Shown: piece after piece, positions 1 to 11,613 of the stretch | Layout of the letters: every line of letters begins with the position of its first letter | Position numbering within the stretch: the first letter of the stretch is position 1 | Assembly: GCF_001039355.2 (NCBI RefSeq) | Contig: NW_019775691.1 | Coordinates: 609,775-673,774, forward strand | From: Lingula anatina | Lineage: Eukaryota > Brachiopoda > Lingulata > Lingulida > Lingulidae | Reading direction: 5' to 3' | DNA length: 64,000 bases | Notes under the pieces: generated by a model | What the model was told of the DNA's origin: nothing | Databases searched by the model: none | The model's input: the letters and a program-made list of their open reading frames with translations, nothing else | Made by a program: the position numbers and the translations under genes

Positions 1-106
1 AAACTGAAAGCGACAATAACCAACAGGTGCTCAGAATTTCCTGCCTTCTGCACTGCTCCCTGAAATACGAGGGACTAGGAAAACATCACCTGACTTACAA
101 ACTCAC

Positions 107-3100
107 CTGTGCACGAGTTAGAGCCATCCCCAGTATAGCCAGCGCTGCAGGCACAGGTAAAGCTTCCCACAGTGTTAGTGCAGTCAGCGTTGGCGGCGCA
201 AGGGCTGGGTCCACTTGCAGCGCATTCATCGATGTCTGAAAATAATACAGAATGACTGGACGGTTATGGTTTAATATCAAGTCAGAAAAATGAAACAATT
301 AAATCTAAAAGCTAAAATAGCTCATTGCACATGGGCTGTACGTTGGCACGATAGATTTGTATCATCTTTGTTCTTATTTTAGGAACAGCAAAAAGTAAGT
401 TATTACATTTAAAAAACGTGTGCAGTGAAGCTCTTAACAGTATCCATGTTAATATTTACCTGTGCAAGTGACCCCATCTCCCGAATACCCGGATGTACAA
501 GCGCACGTAAAGCTGCCAACAGTGTTTGTACACTGGGCGTTTTCGTCACAGTTGTCGGTGTTTGCGGCGCATTCATCGATGTCTGAAAAAAGGTGTCATA
601 CATGTATCAGTGTCTTAGCTGAGGTTGGCATTCCACTGTGAGGTTAATGTATAATCAGTAAATTGGTGCAACAAAGGATCATGTAATTGTGTGAAATGAA
701 TAATCAAAAAAGGTTACAGTGTGTGTGTTAATTATTCAAAATGGAGTACCAGACACATGAATACATACAGTTATTGTAACGTGTTATATACGGGGTGTAC
801 GGATAACCCTATTTCTTATTTCTTACGTTCCTTTTCTTTTGTAAAAGCGTTCAAAACTGTAACCAGCAATAACCAACAGGTGCTTAGAACTTTCGCCTTC
901 TGCATTTCTCACTGAGATACCACGGTCAATGAAACTATCCCCCGAGACTACAAACTCACCTGTACACGAGCTAGAGCCATCCCCAGTATAGCCAGCGCTG
1001 CAAGCACAGGTAAAGCTTCCCACAGTGTTAGTGCAGTCAGCGTTGGCGACACAGGGGCTGGGCCCACTTGCAGCGCATTCATCGATATCTGAAGAAATGC
1101 GGAATGGCTGGAGTGTAATATCAAGGCGGAAAAATGAGACAATAAAATCTTAAAGTAAAAACAAAATTCTTGTTGTACTGGTACATTGTATATGAACGTG
1201 TAGTGAATGTTGGCAGGATAAATTTGTTACACTTTTGTGTTTTTTTTAAAGTAAAACCTCTTATCTACCTGTATAATACAACTCCCACCGTGGTTATATT
1301 TACCTGTACACGTGATCCCATTTCCCGAATATCCGGATGAGCATGCGCAAGAAAAGCCGCCGTCAGTGTTGGTACATTGAGCATTTGCATGGCAGTTGTC
1401 GGTATTTTCAGTGCATTCATTGATATCTGGAAGATTGCAGAATGTGTGAGGGAATGCCATGCTTTGTCCATTTATTAAGGCTCATTGGACTTTACCAAGG
1501 TAAGACAGAGAGAAGAATCATATTATCTAAATAGTTTTTTTGTTTTTTCAAAGTATTTCTGAAAGTATATTTTAAACCACATTTTTTGGAATGCTTAACC
1601 CAACTAAAATCACTAAGTGTAGTTGATTCATTTAATTCATTTTTGTCTAAAATACCTGTGCACGTGACTCCATCTCCGGAATACCCGGATGAGCATGCGC
1701 AAGAAAAGCCGCCGTTAGTGTTGGTACATTGAGCATTTGCATGGCAGTTGTCGGTATTTTCAGTGCATTCATTGATATCTGGAAGTATGCAAAATATATG
1801 GACGGTTATGGTGTAATATCAATTCATAAAAAACAAAGAATTATCAAAGTGAAATAGATAAGTTATTGTGAAAAAAGCAGTTCACTTTTGGGCTTTATTT
1901 ACGGAATTCAGCAACAGTCGGAAAAAAAACAAGTTCTTACCTGAAGAACTTCTTACCTGTACACGTTCTTCCCTGCAACAATCCCTTCCCCGCAATAAAT
2001 CTAAACCTGCACAAGTTCTAACCTGCAAATATTCTGACCTGTAGAAGTTCCTACCTGCACCAATTTCTTACCTGCATACGTTCTTTCCTGCACAAGTTTT
2101 TACCTGCACATGTTCTTAGTGCCTGACACGTTGTTATCTGCACAAGTTCTTACCTTTATAAGTTCTTATCTGTGCAATCTCTTATACTGTACCTGCAACA
2201 GTTCTTACCGGTACCTGTACAAATTCTTACCTGCACAAGATTTTTACCTGCACCACTTCTTACCTGTACACGTCTGACCGTCCCCAGTATAACCAGCTCT
2301 GCATGCACAGGTAAAACCGTCGGCAGTGTCAGTGCAGTCTGCGTTAGCATCACAGTTGTGCGTGCCGGCGGCACATTCGTCTGTAGCGCCACCTATATAT
2401 AGTTAAGGTAGATGATGATAATTGTACATGTAGTCATGTCATTGATATGAAGACTTGCAAATATATGACCTTGATTTTACAACCAGAAGACTATTTTTTC
2501 ATTTATTTTTTAAAGATTATGCAGTTTTTCTCTACACATCTACGGCAAACCATACATTATTCCCATTCAATTGACTATGAAAATCATTTACCAGCCTCAC
2601 AGAATTATTATTTTTTAGAAAGGGGAAGAAAATCTATTTTTAACAAAAGTTTCCATGGTTACTTACCTCCGCAGCCTCCGGAGATCTCACATTCTGTCTC
2701 AGTGACTGGAATGGAGAGATTATGAATTATTTCCAAGTTAACAATTTTTGATAATATGGAGTCAGGGCGCCGTCCATCTTCAGTATATAACCCAGTACGG
2801 TAGTAGGTGGCGCGTTAAGAATGACATTACCGTTGTAGCGAAACTGAGAGTCCGTGTAACTGAAATTCCTCTCTCCATTTAGTTATAATGGTTAGGGTTA
2901 GCCCAAGGGGGTCAAAATCTAGGGCGGGGCTGACCTGTACAAACGAATGGGAAGCGGACTCTCTATCATTGGGGACTCTCCGTCACGTTAAAAAAATGAA
3001 CACCTGTACTAGTACTACTGTGATTCATAGGGTGCAATATACTATGAGTATCTTCGCTAAGAAAGTTATGTTTTCACGTCTGTCTTTTTTATTTTTTAAG

Positions 3101-5299
3101 CACCTAACTCAGAAAGTTATAAATAGACTTTTCTGATTTTTTGGGGTATGAAATATGCTGGAACGGGTACAGGTACATGAGAGGGATAATAAATAGTTTA
3201 ATTAAACTAAATTTTAGTGTTTTGTGTTCTTCAGTACTTGCACCTGTTCACCTGTACCTGTGTATATTACATGTATACCAGTAGCTAGAGCACTTACCAC
3301 ATAGTCCATTATTGCAGGGGTTAGCTAGATACTGATTGCTTGGACAATTGCTACAGGGTGTGCCAGAATTATAGGGGCTCTGTCCCTGATAATTGCCACT
3401 GAAATAATGAAAATAGAATAATAATAATAATATTTAGGTATGATAACATATGATAGTGCAAATAGTACACAAACATATGAGGTCATGTTTACACACAAAT
3501 AGAATGAAGTGATGACTCAGAGGGGAGTTGATGTCACAATACTGGACGTAATGTCACAAGAACAGGACATGATGACACAGACAGAGCGTGATGTCACACA
3601 GACATGGCGTTATGACACAGACAAGGCATGATGTCACACAGACAGACAGACAGATTGTACACAATTGTATTTATCTTGTATAATGTTAAATATACAAAGT
3701 GACTTTCTCGTCGCAAAGTGAACGCACATAAACTCTTGCTGTAAAGATGGTAAGGCGTTTCAGAATGATTAATGAACGTGAATTTCCCTTTGTTGTTTAG
3801 AAATAAAGTTGGTTTTTTTTTTCACCTCCCCGTTCTACTAAAAATTAGCAGGGGTTGGGAGGCCGGCTGCGCGTGCACTTACCCGGGGTAGTAATTACAG
3901 ACGACGATCCAGTAATATGGAAACTGGGCTCCGCAGGGGGAAACACCTTGACACGCAGAATACGCACAACCCAGTCTAAAAGAATTGGCCCATGCCACCT
4001 ATGTAAAAACATTTAAAAATGCTATTCGTTTTAAAGTTTGTACAAATTCATCACCAGTCCTGATGCATTAAATTAAGTCTATCACCAAAATGTGAGCAAT
4101 ATTTTTCAAAGTCCACAACTGCAACTTTCTGCCAAATGGGATACCTTTCACAAATTATGATTACATCTAATAACCTTGCTCCGCTAGTGAATAGTGCATG
4201 TGATTTCAAAGCACAAAGTCAAAATTTTGGAAGTACTTATGATACATTATTAATACTAATATTAAATATTAATTGCAAGTATGACATATTCAACCACGTG
4301 ATAGCAACGTGACAGTCTGAACCCGCCCTCCTCACCTGTGTGTAGTGTCCACAGACTTTATTGGTGTCACATGTGTCCGTGGCGTAGTTGTAAAACTGGT
4401 TCTCGTTAAACCAGGACTGCAGAGCTAAGCCAGTGAGGTTAGACGGCTTGTTGTTGACGGTGCTGCAGGAGACGTAGAGGTTCTGCCCCACGTACTGGCC
4501 GGCGAAGTCAAACGTGCACCCTTGGTTCTGGTAGGGGGTCAGGTCCGCGTGGGCGTGGGCGTAGATGCACTGGTTTATGTAGTCTTGGCCGTCGCAGTCC
4601 GCCAGATCTGGGTCCCACATCTAGATGTATTATTAAGCAGTATAATTATCATTGATTGGGGTCATTACTGATCTGATCCATGGAACCGGTAGTTTATAAC
4701 AAGATATACTGGTATGCCCTGCAAAGCCCTGCATAAATATCCTAAAATGTCCCCTTAATGTTAAATGAGTTTTTCTCATTTTTTTATTTTTGCTTAACAT
4801 GTTTTTTATTTTAATTATTAACGGCCCCCTGAGCTGCCCATGTGCCAGCGTACGTACCATCTGTTTCATATTGGAGGATTGCGGTTGTACCATCCTCCTG
4901 GCCTCATTGTGGTAGTTGAGCATCTCTTCCTTCTCAGAAGCACTGAACAAATTCTCCGGACACTGGCTACACGGAGCCGCCAGGGAGCGCTTCGTTCGCA
5001 CTTGCGAGTACGAAAATGACATGGAGGCTGCAAAAGTTTCAAATTTTTTAACATTTAACGATTTAAACGGGTTAAAAGTTTGAAGAAATTGAATGAGTTG
5101 TGGTGAAAAGTTAAAATTGCTGGTGATTTTACAGGGAAACGGTAACAAAACGATGACAAAAACAATTGTACACGCAGATAAACCTGATATTATTTTAATT
5201 ATAAACAACAGCAAATCAAACCCGTTTAGACGTACCTCCATTCACTGTTGCTATGGCAACAAATATAAAGTTCAGCAGAATGCTAGACAGCATCTTCAT
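107..5299 (-). CDS. Secreted CAP-domain protein with EGF-like repeats (partial, 3' end off the left edge)
   Basis: Spliced gene; exons in transcript order: 5299-5236, 5027-4858, 4620-4336, 3998-3883, 3398-3298, 2693-2667, 2380-2264, 1778-1656, 1426-1304, 1088-960, 582-460, 235-107. All boundaries are GT-AG and all phases agree. The first coding exon gives a hydrophobic signal peptide ([21 protein letters not shown] region). A furin-like site RTKR-S follows. The CAP domain (about 170 residues) has LNYHNEAR, the CAP1 motif GHYTQVAW and the CAP2 motif [11 protein letters not shown], then the Cys-rich tail [15 protein letters not shown] nine-residue mini-exon links it to six EGF-like domains of 39-43 residues, each one phase 1-1 exon, most starting DIDEC or DINEC as in calcium-binding EGF. 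CAP proteins are secreted; the role of this one is not known. Splicing is inferred from sequence only. Confidence 0.85.
1938..2263 (-). repeat. Degenerate ~15-bp minisatellite made of splice-donor-like units
   Basis: Intron sequence directly downstream (on the - strand) of the EGF exon 2264-2380. The unit on the + strand is about ttcttacctgcacaag; its complement contains CAG|GTAAGA, the U1 donor consensus. At least eight units keep (t/c)ttacc(t/g). The unit resembles the real exon end at 2259-2272 (tcttacctgtacacgt), which recurs at 1949-1964, so the array probably grew from that boundary. Confidence 0.8.
2849..2989. mobile_element. MITE family G, copy 1 (degraded)
   Basis: Terminal segments are imperfect inverted repeats (gtccgtgtaac at the left, ctctccgtcacgtt at the right) around a core containing ggttagggttag and gggaagcggactct. 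The same core and ends occur at 57696-57844, and related ends at 11122-11300 and 34321-34490. It lies in an intron of the CAP/EGF gene. Confidence 0.6.
3522..3652. repeat. ~20-bp minisatellite, unit near gatgtcacacagacaaggc
   Basis: Six to seven imperfect tandem copies of a unit containing atgtcacacagaca, ending in a short (caga)n run, within an intron of the CAP/EGF gene. Confidence 0.75.
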
Positions 5300-5302
5300 C
5301 TG

Positions 5303-6290
5303 AAAAAGTTAATTCAAAATAAGTTAGTTTTACTATTAAAAATCTAAAAGTGTGCAAGGAATAAAGGAGCATCGGAAGATTTTACTAAATTTTGGTACAT
5401 TATATATACCCTGTATATATATATATTGTTTCACCTTAAAGGATTCTTGAACTGCTCAATTAATTATGATTCTAGTTCAGTTTAACAGAGGGTTCGGTTA
5501 TTTTGTAAAAGAATTCTGCACAGATCTTCTCCTCGTTTATCTAATGTGTCCATGTTTGGCAATGCGCGAACTTGAACAGACTCTATCTATATTAACAGAT
5601 ATTTTAGCTGACACAGAGGACAAGATCCAGGGGGTCAAACAAATGCTTAATTGCAAAGCAGACACGGCACACAATCAAACAACCGGCTTAATTTGCTGGT
5701 ATACAATGTTTACCACATTTTAATGTTAAAAATCCCGTTGTCTCTATTTAATATTAGCTTGCGAGAACAACAGTTGCAGATCGTGCAAAGTAGAACATCG
5801 GATATAGTGGTGGTACAAATCTACATGTAATTACAGGTCATTATTGTGTATATAGTGGGTTCTTTCGTCTTGGTAAGTGAAGCTTTAACTGCCTTATTAA
5901 CTCCTACATGAAATCAACTATCAATTACACCTGTATACTGGTGTAATTGTATCAATTTCCTGGACAAATTTCCTGGACATTTGACCCATATTTTGCTTTG
6001 TGGTGATGAGGCATCCAAGTTCGATGCTGAGGGAAAATTGGATCGTGTTGTTTGTGTGGAAGTAGTTAGATATATGATGTACTAACATAATATTTATTTT
6101 ATTGAAAGTTAATCTGTCATACCTATTTTCATTATTATTTGTTTATTCTTATATGAACATATACAATATTCTGCTCGGTAAAAGTCGTTATAAAAACGCA
6201 AACAAAATAAGACCCGCTTAATTAAAAGTTAAAGTTTCGCTGGGTTTCTCTTTTTATTTCTCCGACATTTTTGTCACCTCCCACTCCTCA
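5303..6290. other. Non-coding stretch upstream of the CAP/EGF start exon
   Basis: The ATG exon of the CAP/EGF gene is preceded by a splice acceptor (tttttcag|ATG), so this stretch is probably the 3' part of a long 5'-UTR intron. It has a short (ta)n run near 5415-5428. An 85-codon ORF at 5466-5723 has no recognisable domain and no splice or codon support. I see nothing else. Confidence 0.5.
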
Positions 6291-6309
6291 ATCGTGGCCA
6301 AAACTTTGA

Positions 6310-6650
6310 ACAGCTCAAAATTTTTGCCACGAATTCCCGATTGATCAAGAATTGCAAGAACTGACTACGATTATATACGAATCTATTAAGAACTTCACGA
6401 ACTGATTAAGATTCAACCACGAATCCTGAAATTTTCAATTCCTGGCGATTCGTGGCATTCGTGGTCTGTGTGAAATAGGGGCATCAAAGTTTTTGCCACC
6501 AATTCCTGTTGGTCAAGAAGTGCAAGAACTGTCTACGAATATATACGAATCTGTTAAGAACTTCACGAACTGATTACGATTCAACCACGAATCGTGAAAT
6601 GTGTCAATTCATGGCCATTCGTGGGATTCGTGGTCTGTGTGAAATAGGGA
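6310..6650. repeat. Two tandem copies of a ~175-bp repeat
   Basis: Copy 1 about 6310-6480 and copy 2 about 6487-6650 share ccaattc/ccgaattc, caagaact, atatacgaatctgttaag, aacttcacgaactgatta, ttcaaccacgaatc and ggtctgtgtgaaataggg in the same order. The motif cacgaat and its complement attcgtgg recur within each copy, so each can fold. Family unknown. Confidence 0.7.
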
Positions 6651-7549
6651 CTTTAACCGTGATGTCATGGTCCGATTGTAGATGATACTAGTTGTGCATG
6701 ACCACCCATTTCTTAGACGAGAACCAGTGTGATGTCTGACAGCTATTTGCATACGAGTTCTTTTTTTCTCGAGCGAGAATACACCAAGTCTCCGCTTTTT
6801 CCATCATGATCAATATTTATTTAGGGAGATAAAATCCCTGACGCATACTATAAGTCTATGAACAGACAATAGATCAAAGTAATGTATTTCTACATGTATG
6901 TCGTTTTTACGCCACAATCTATATGTACGGTACATGCATTAACGAAGTAGGAGAAGGGATTTGCCGTTCGGTGTCAAAAACTGGCTGCATTTTTTTTTTT
7001 TTTTTTTTTTTTTGCAATCGGACCATGAAATTGCGACTTAAGTCATGAATTCAGCGATCACTGGGCCGCGGCTCCAAGTAACAGGTGCCGATTTCAGTTC
7101 TCGTGCTTGCCCTCGAGATGAACGCAGACAAAGGCACCTACATTTACTATAGCCTTTCACAATTGACATTTTTCTATGCTTCTGATCGTCTAAATTTTAG
7201 GCGATGGGTTAAGGTTTAAATTTTGGTAAAAATGGATTCTGACAAAATTTATTATTTATAAATTAAAATGAAAAGCGTCCCACATATAGAAAACATAAAA
7301 AATTAAGTGGAGACAGGCCTACATCAGAGAAAGAAATATTAGTCCAAAAACATGAGAGTAGGCACTTTTGAAAAGAAATGAAACAATTAAATTAAGTTAC
7401 ATCCTCTCTTCCTGGACTAATGTTTTTTTGACTGTGTATGTTACTTATCAATGTTAATGTTAATTATCAATGATTCTTTTTAGTTTATACACCATCTCCA
7501 GAAGTAAAAAAATGTTTTTTCTACCGTGTATACTGCCTACCAGTGTTAG
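6651..7549. other. Non-coding stretch with a poly-T run
   Basis: Holds a T homopolymer near 6989-7012 and no supported gene. I see no conserved motif or splice-bounded open frame. Confidence 0.5.
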
Positions 7550-7774
7550 AGTGCTTTCCCAGAGATTTAGATCGATCTAAAGTTTAAGATTTAGATCGAC
7601 CTAACTCCCTGGGGGTTCACGCTAAATTCCAGTCAGCCGAGCGGGCACCATAGTTAATTACCCTCTTACAGCTTTTAATAGGCGGAACAGACGCTTAAGC
7701 CGGCCAAGCTGACAGTAATCTAGTGAGACTCCCCACAGGGATAGATCGATCTAAAAATCTATGGAAATGGGGTG
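7550..7774. mobile_element. MITE family B (Harbinger-like), copy 1
   Basis: 225 bp with imperfect terminal inverted repeats (left GAGTGCTTTCCCAGAGATTT; right complement CACCCCATTTCCATAGATTT) and an inner repeat around tagatcgatcta. Flanked by TTA on both sides (7547-7549 and 7775-7777), the 3-bp TWA target duplication expected of PIF/Harbinger elements. No coding capacity. Confidence 0.85.
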
Positions 7775-8464
7775 TTAGATAGTCAAGAATCTACCTTGGT
7801 AGTTTATACATTATCCACAAAAGTAACAAATCTTTAACCGTTTATGCTTCCTACCGGTACAGTGTTAAAATTACATGTAGGAAGAATCTTGTCAATTTCT
7901 ACCTGTATTAAATAATGTACATTTGTGAACGATAGCACGGGTGTTGAGATGAAATGTTCTTTACGTAATTGCTTCTGCAAAAATATTTATGTTTACCAGT
8001 GTTTTTTACAGCTTATTTTTCTTTCCGTGTTACAGTCGTAGTTTGTATAGTTCTGTATATTTTGTTATTATGTTACTCATTCCACTGTATATTATACAGA
8101 CTTGACATTTAATATGGAATATTTCAGTTTTAAAGGTATACCTAGGTAAAAATGCTTTCTTTTTTCAAAAAACTCAGATCTCACATAAGATATCTGACTG
8201 GAGAAGTATGAAGTCAGGTGTGTCGCTACCAATTTACTGACTACCAGGTCTGTTGCACTGCTGCATTGTGTAATATGCAGTGATTTAATTGGCTGGTGCT
8301 CCTTTGGGCTGGTCAAAGCTTGGCTTTGATGAAGCATGGTTCTGTCAAAAAAGTATCCATATGTCGGCAACTACTGTATCGAAGAATTTGAAATTTTGCA
8401 TGCAAACAGTCTGTTTTGCAGTGCGTAAAATGAATTAAGCAGTGTTTTTAAAAAATTTTAAGCT
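7775..8464. other. Non-coding stretch, nothing recognised
   Basis: AT-rich sequence between MITE B copy 1 and the Tc1 relic. Short ORFs here (for example the - strand frame at 8092-8370) have no domain and no splice support. Confidence 0.45.
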
Positions 8465-9330
8465 GTGCCAGAATGGCGCGAAAAAGACAGACATTGCCAG
8501 ACATAGTCTGCACAGTTTTATAGGGTTATGCCCAGACTGATGCACCTACACAGAGACCACGTCCAATGTATCGACATCTTACCACCAGGTTACAGGACTC
8601 ACTGTCCTTCAGGATATGCTGCTGCAATTAAACCGAAACCACCCAGTCCGTTTTGAATGAGGGGCAAATTGTCACCAAAACGCGTTTTTTCAAGGCTCTT
8701 AGCGAACACCAAAATGGTTTCAGCAGGTTAGGATATCAGGCGACCTCTGAGGAAGCCACTGTAAACAGATAAACAGCGTAGTCTGTTTCTCTAATGAATT
8801 GGGGACCCTAACCGTTTTTGGGTAGAACACTGAAATCGCGTGGCTTTCTTTATTGAAGTCAGATTTCACCCGTACCGCTAAAATGGTCAAAACAGAGTTT
8901 ACAGACATCCTGAAGAGGCCTACGACAAGACGTGTGCCACTTTTTAAGTGACTAGGGTCATTGGAAGCATCACTATTTGGAGTGGATACCACATTGGTGC
9001 CAAAACACTAATGGAAGTCATCGATGAAAACCTGAACCAGATCAAATAGAGGAATACTCTGGGAACCACTTGACCATCATTTGATAGGGGGCACCTTAGG
9101 AACAATTTTAGGTTGCACGATGAGATTGCCGGTTCACACAGAGCACTTTTAATAGCAGATAACTTACAGAACCAAGGGAATGAGCAGCTACCTTGGTCAT
9201 CAAAATCGCCATATTTGAACCACATAGACAATATGTGGCTAGGTCATTACTCGCTGTATCAACGGCCTGTATGTCCTACAACAAAACTGAACCAAACTGA
9301 CCAAGTCTTAACCGTTGCCTGGAATTTTAT
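8465..9330 (+). pseudogene. Degraded Tc1/mariner-type transposase
   Basis: Translated in shifting frames, the stretch gives pieces of a Tc1-family DDE transposase in the right order: an N-terminal piece with RPRPMYRHLTT, a middle piece IWSGYHIGAKTLMEV (compare VWGGISxxGRTxL), and the C-terminal piece HRALLIADNLQNQGNEQLPW followed by SSKSPYLNHIDNMWLGH, which matches the HxAxxVxxFLxxxxIxxLxWPxxSPDLNPIEHxWD block of the family. Several stops and frameshifts interrupt it, so it is dead. A related fragment lies at 57970-58865. Confidence 0.75.
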
Positions 9331-9891
9331 TCCAGATTAAACTCTAAAAACCCATTCTAAGGAATGCCTTGTCGCTTGAAGGCTCTGGTAGCAGCAAGAT
9401 GAGGTCCGGCGTAACAGCGACCATTGCTGTGACTAGACACCCACATGAGGGGCCTTTGTGGGGCGTGTAACTCTTTTAAAGACGATAATTTGGAAAATAT
9501 GGAGATCCAAAATATCGCTTTCAATGGTTGTCGTATGACTTAAAATAGGCAATGTATTTTTGTTTGCTTCACTGGCGAATTCAATTAATGGACTCATGTC
9601 ACAATAACATCGAACAGATTATCAAAAGTTTTTAAAACACGATTTTAATCCTTATTTTCATTTATCAGTCAGCAAAATAGGAAAAAACTGATAAATTATG
9701 ATTTGGAAAAAATATTCCATATTAAATGTCAAGTCTGTAAATGTCTTTGTGTGTGTGTGTTTACGTCGGAGTGAGTGAGGTGCTGATATTTAATTATTTC
9801 TTTATCAATTTGTACCCTTTCTTGAAATTATGTAATGAAAGAATTGGTAAAATGATAATTTGGAATTTAAAAGATCAGTTATCGAACAAGT
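9331..9891. other. Non-coding stretch
   Basis: Possible 3' flank of the Tc1 relic (to about 9470) followed by AT-rich sequence with a short (gt)n run near 9747-9760. No supported gene. Confidence 0.45.
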
Positions 9892-10189
9892 TTAAAGGGA
9901 TAATAACTCTTCGTTTCAGCCAAAAAAAAAAAGAATTTTCCTGGAGTAAACAACAATTTTCCCATACTTACCAATGTAAGTCCCTGTTTTTTCTAAAAAG
10001 TTTTGTTTTTTGTTAACAGAGTATAGCCATCAATGGAGGTCACGTGGTCTAAAGACAAGCTCAGATATCAGAATAATAGCTATAACTGCCGTTTTTTTGA
10101 TAAAACAGAATATGTTATATTTCTATGAGATATTCACAATATTTTTATTGTGAAATATAGATCTCATACGAAGAGTTATTATCCCTTTA
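9892..10189. mobile_element. MITE family A (TTAA, piggyBac-like), copy 1
   Basis: Terminal inverted repeat TTAAAGGGATAATAACTCTT at the left and its complement at the right end. Interior shares tttcctggagtaaacaacaa and agctcagatatcagaataat with the copies at 26237-26569 and 30704-31048. The site pair in the duplicated locus (see 26237) shows TTAA as target. Confidence 0.85.
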
Positions 10190-10669
10190 GTGTTCAAGCG
10201 ACAAAATTGTCATGGAAGCGATTGAATCCTAGCATTGGCACGATTTTTCCAAAATGGACAGATTACAAACGTATAGAACATCTTTATAATGCTTAAGTGG
10301 AAGTCTGATCTTTCAGAGAGTTTGACATGTATGTAGTCAAACCATTTGTAGTAATTAAAGATATAAAACATTGTTACTAAATTTTGCTGTTCATACAAAA
10401 TTCATAATCCCACAATTAAAACAAATAATAGTAAACAACACATAATAGTATTAATTGCATTTTACTGCCAAGCCACGATTTCGTTATTATTGTGAAATCC
10501 TTGCTGTAGAGTAATCCATGTGCACAATGTAAATGAACCATTTGTACAATCTATAGAACCACAAAAACAATACTTCTACTACTAATAATAATATAAAAGA
10601 TACTGGAAGTTCTCTGGTTTGCACAACATGTGGATAAAAAAATTAAAAAGAAAATTATGTCATCGTTAC
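10190..10669. other. AT-rich non-coding stretch
   Basis: No gene, repeat or conserved motif seen. Confidence 0.4.
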
Positions 10670-10871
10670 CTTTATTGTTTTCCAAGCTTCTTTTCTTCGC
10701 TCACTGTCTGTCGACTCTCTTATCTTCACTTAAATGACGACACTTTTGAAGCTTCTCAGCTAGTCTTGTTTTTGAGAAAAAAAATATTTTGCACGTTTCT
10801 TTCGACGTTGGTCCGCTTTTCACCGCTGTCTCCTCGCAACTGCTTTTCTCCGGGAGAGGTCAGTTTATATA
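10670..10871 (-). promoter_or_regulatory. Candidate TATA promoter and non-coding first exon, possibly of the CAP/EGF gene
   Basis: On the - strand TATATAAA lies at 10871-10864. About 30 bases below it a purine-rich stretch with no long frame runs to a donor AAAG|gtaacg at 10670. The CAP/EGF coding start at 5299 abuts an acceptor, so that gene needs an upstream 5'-UTR exon; this is the nearest good candidate on the same strand. No transcript supports the link. Confidence 0.3.
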
Positions 10872-11121
10872 CGCGTGTTGAGGCAAGGATATACGGACAA
10901 CGAATGTACGTCACAGATGGTGGCGATACAACGAAATGAAGGACGTAAATAAAGTGGTTACTAGTGTCACGTGTCCCGATTGTCACTGTGATAAGATCGG
11001 AGTGAGAAAGCGAGATTACTGTCACACCTTATAATATACGCCAGATCCTGTTCACTTCAAAATGTATACATGTCACCAGCGCCGGTATATACTGTTCCAA
11101 TCTCGACCGGAACAGAGGAGG

Positions 11122-11300
11122 CCGGTGTGACAGAAATGATAGTCCGCTAGGAACAGTAGCCCGCTTTCCATTACTTTGTACAGGTGACATTCGTCCCATA
11201 TACTAGTACTAACCCCAATACTCCGCCTTACCCTAACCTGTAGTAATCATATGTGATCCCGGAATTCCATTTATAGGACTTTCCATTCCTGTTACACCGG
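11122..11300. mobile_element. MITE family G, copy 2
   Basis: Ends are inverted repeats: ccggtgtgacagaaatgata at the left and the complement of ccggtgtaacaggaatggaa at the right. Its reverse complement aligns along its length with 34321-34490 (shared acaggttagg, tatcacctgtacaa-like block, cctagcgga). Confidence 0.75.
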
Positions 11301-11453
11301 TTCTCTTTGTGTGCGTGGCAACTCAATATACTGGCTTTGAAGAAAGAGGGTATTCCTAACTGCGCCCCCCCCTCGCTATTGGCACACCCACCAAAATATC
11401 AGGACGCAAAAAATGGGAAGGACCGTGGAGCCCCGCCCACCCCACCCACCCAC
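11301..11453. other. Sequence before the gap
   Basis: Non-coding, ending in a C-rich run next to the N gap. ORFs drawn through the gap are artefacts. Confidence 0.6.
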
Positions 11454-11613
11454 NNNNNNNNNNNNNNNNNNNNNNNNNNNNNNNNNNNNNNNNNNNNNNN
11501 NNNNNNNNNNNNNNNNNNNNNNNNNNNNNNNNNNNNNNNNNNNNNNNNNNNNNNNNNNNNNNNNNNNNNNNNNNNNNNNNNNNNNNNNNNNNNNNNNNNN
11601 NNNNNNNNNNNNN
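11454..11613. other. Assembly gap (160 N)
   Basis: Run of N flanked by C-rich sequence (cccacccacccac at the left). Confidence 0.99.

Noticed and set aside
2895-2905. Telomere-like ggttagggttag words here and at 57735-57755
   Set aside because: Only about two units, and they belong to the MITE G core; no array.
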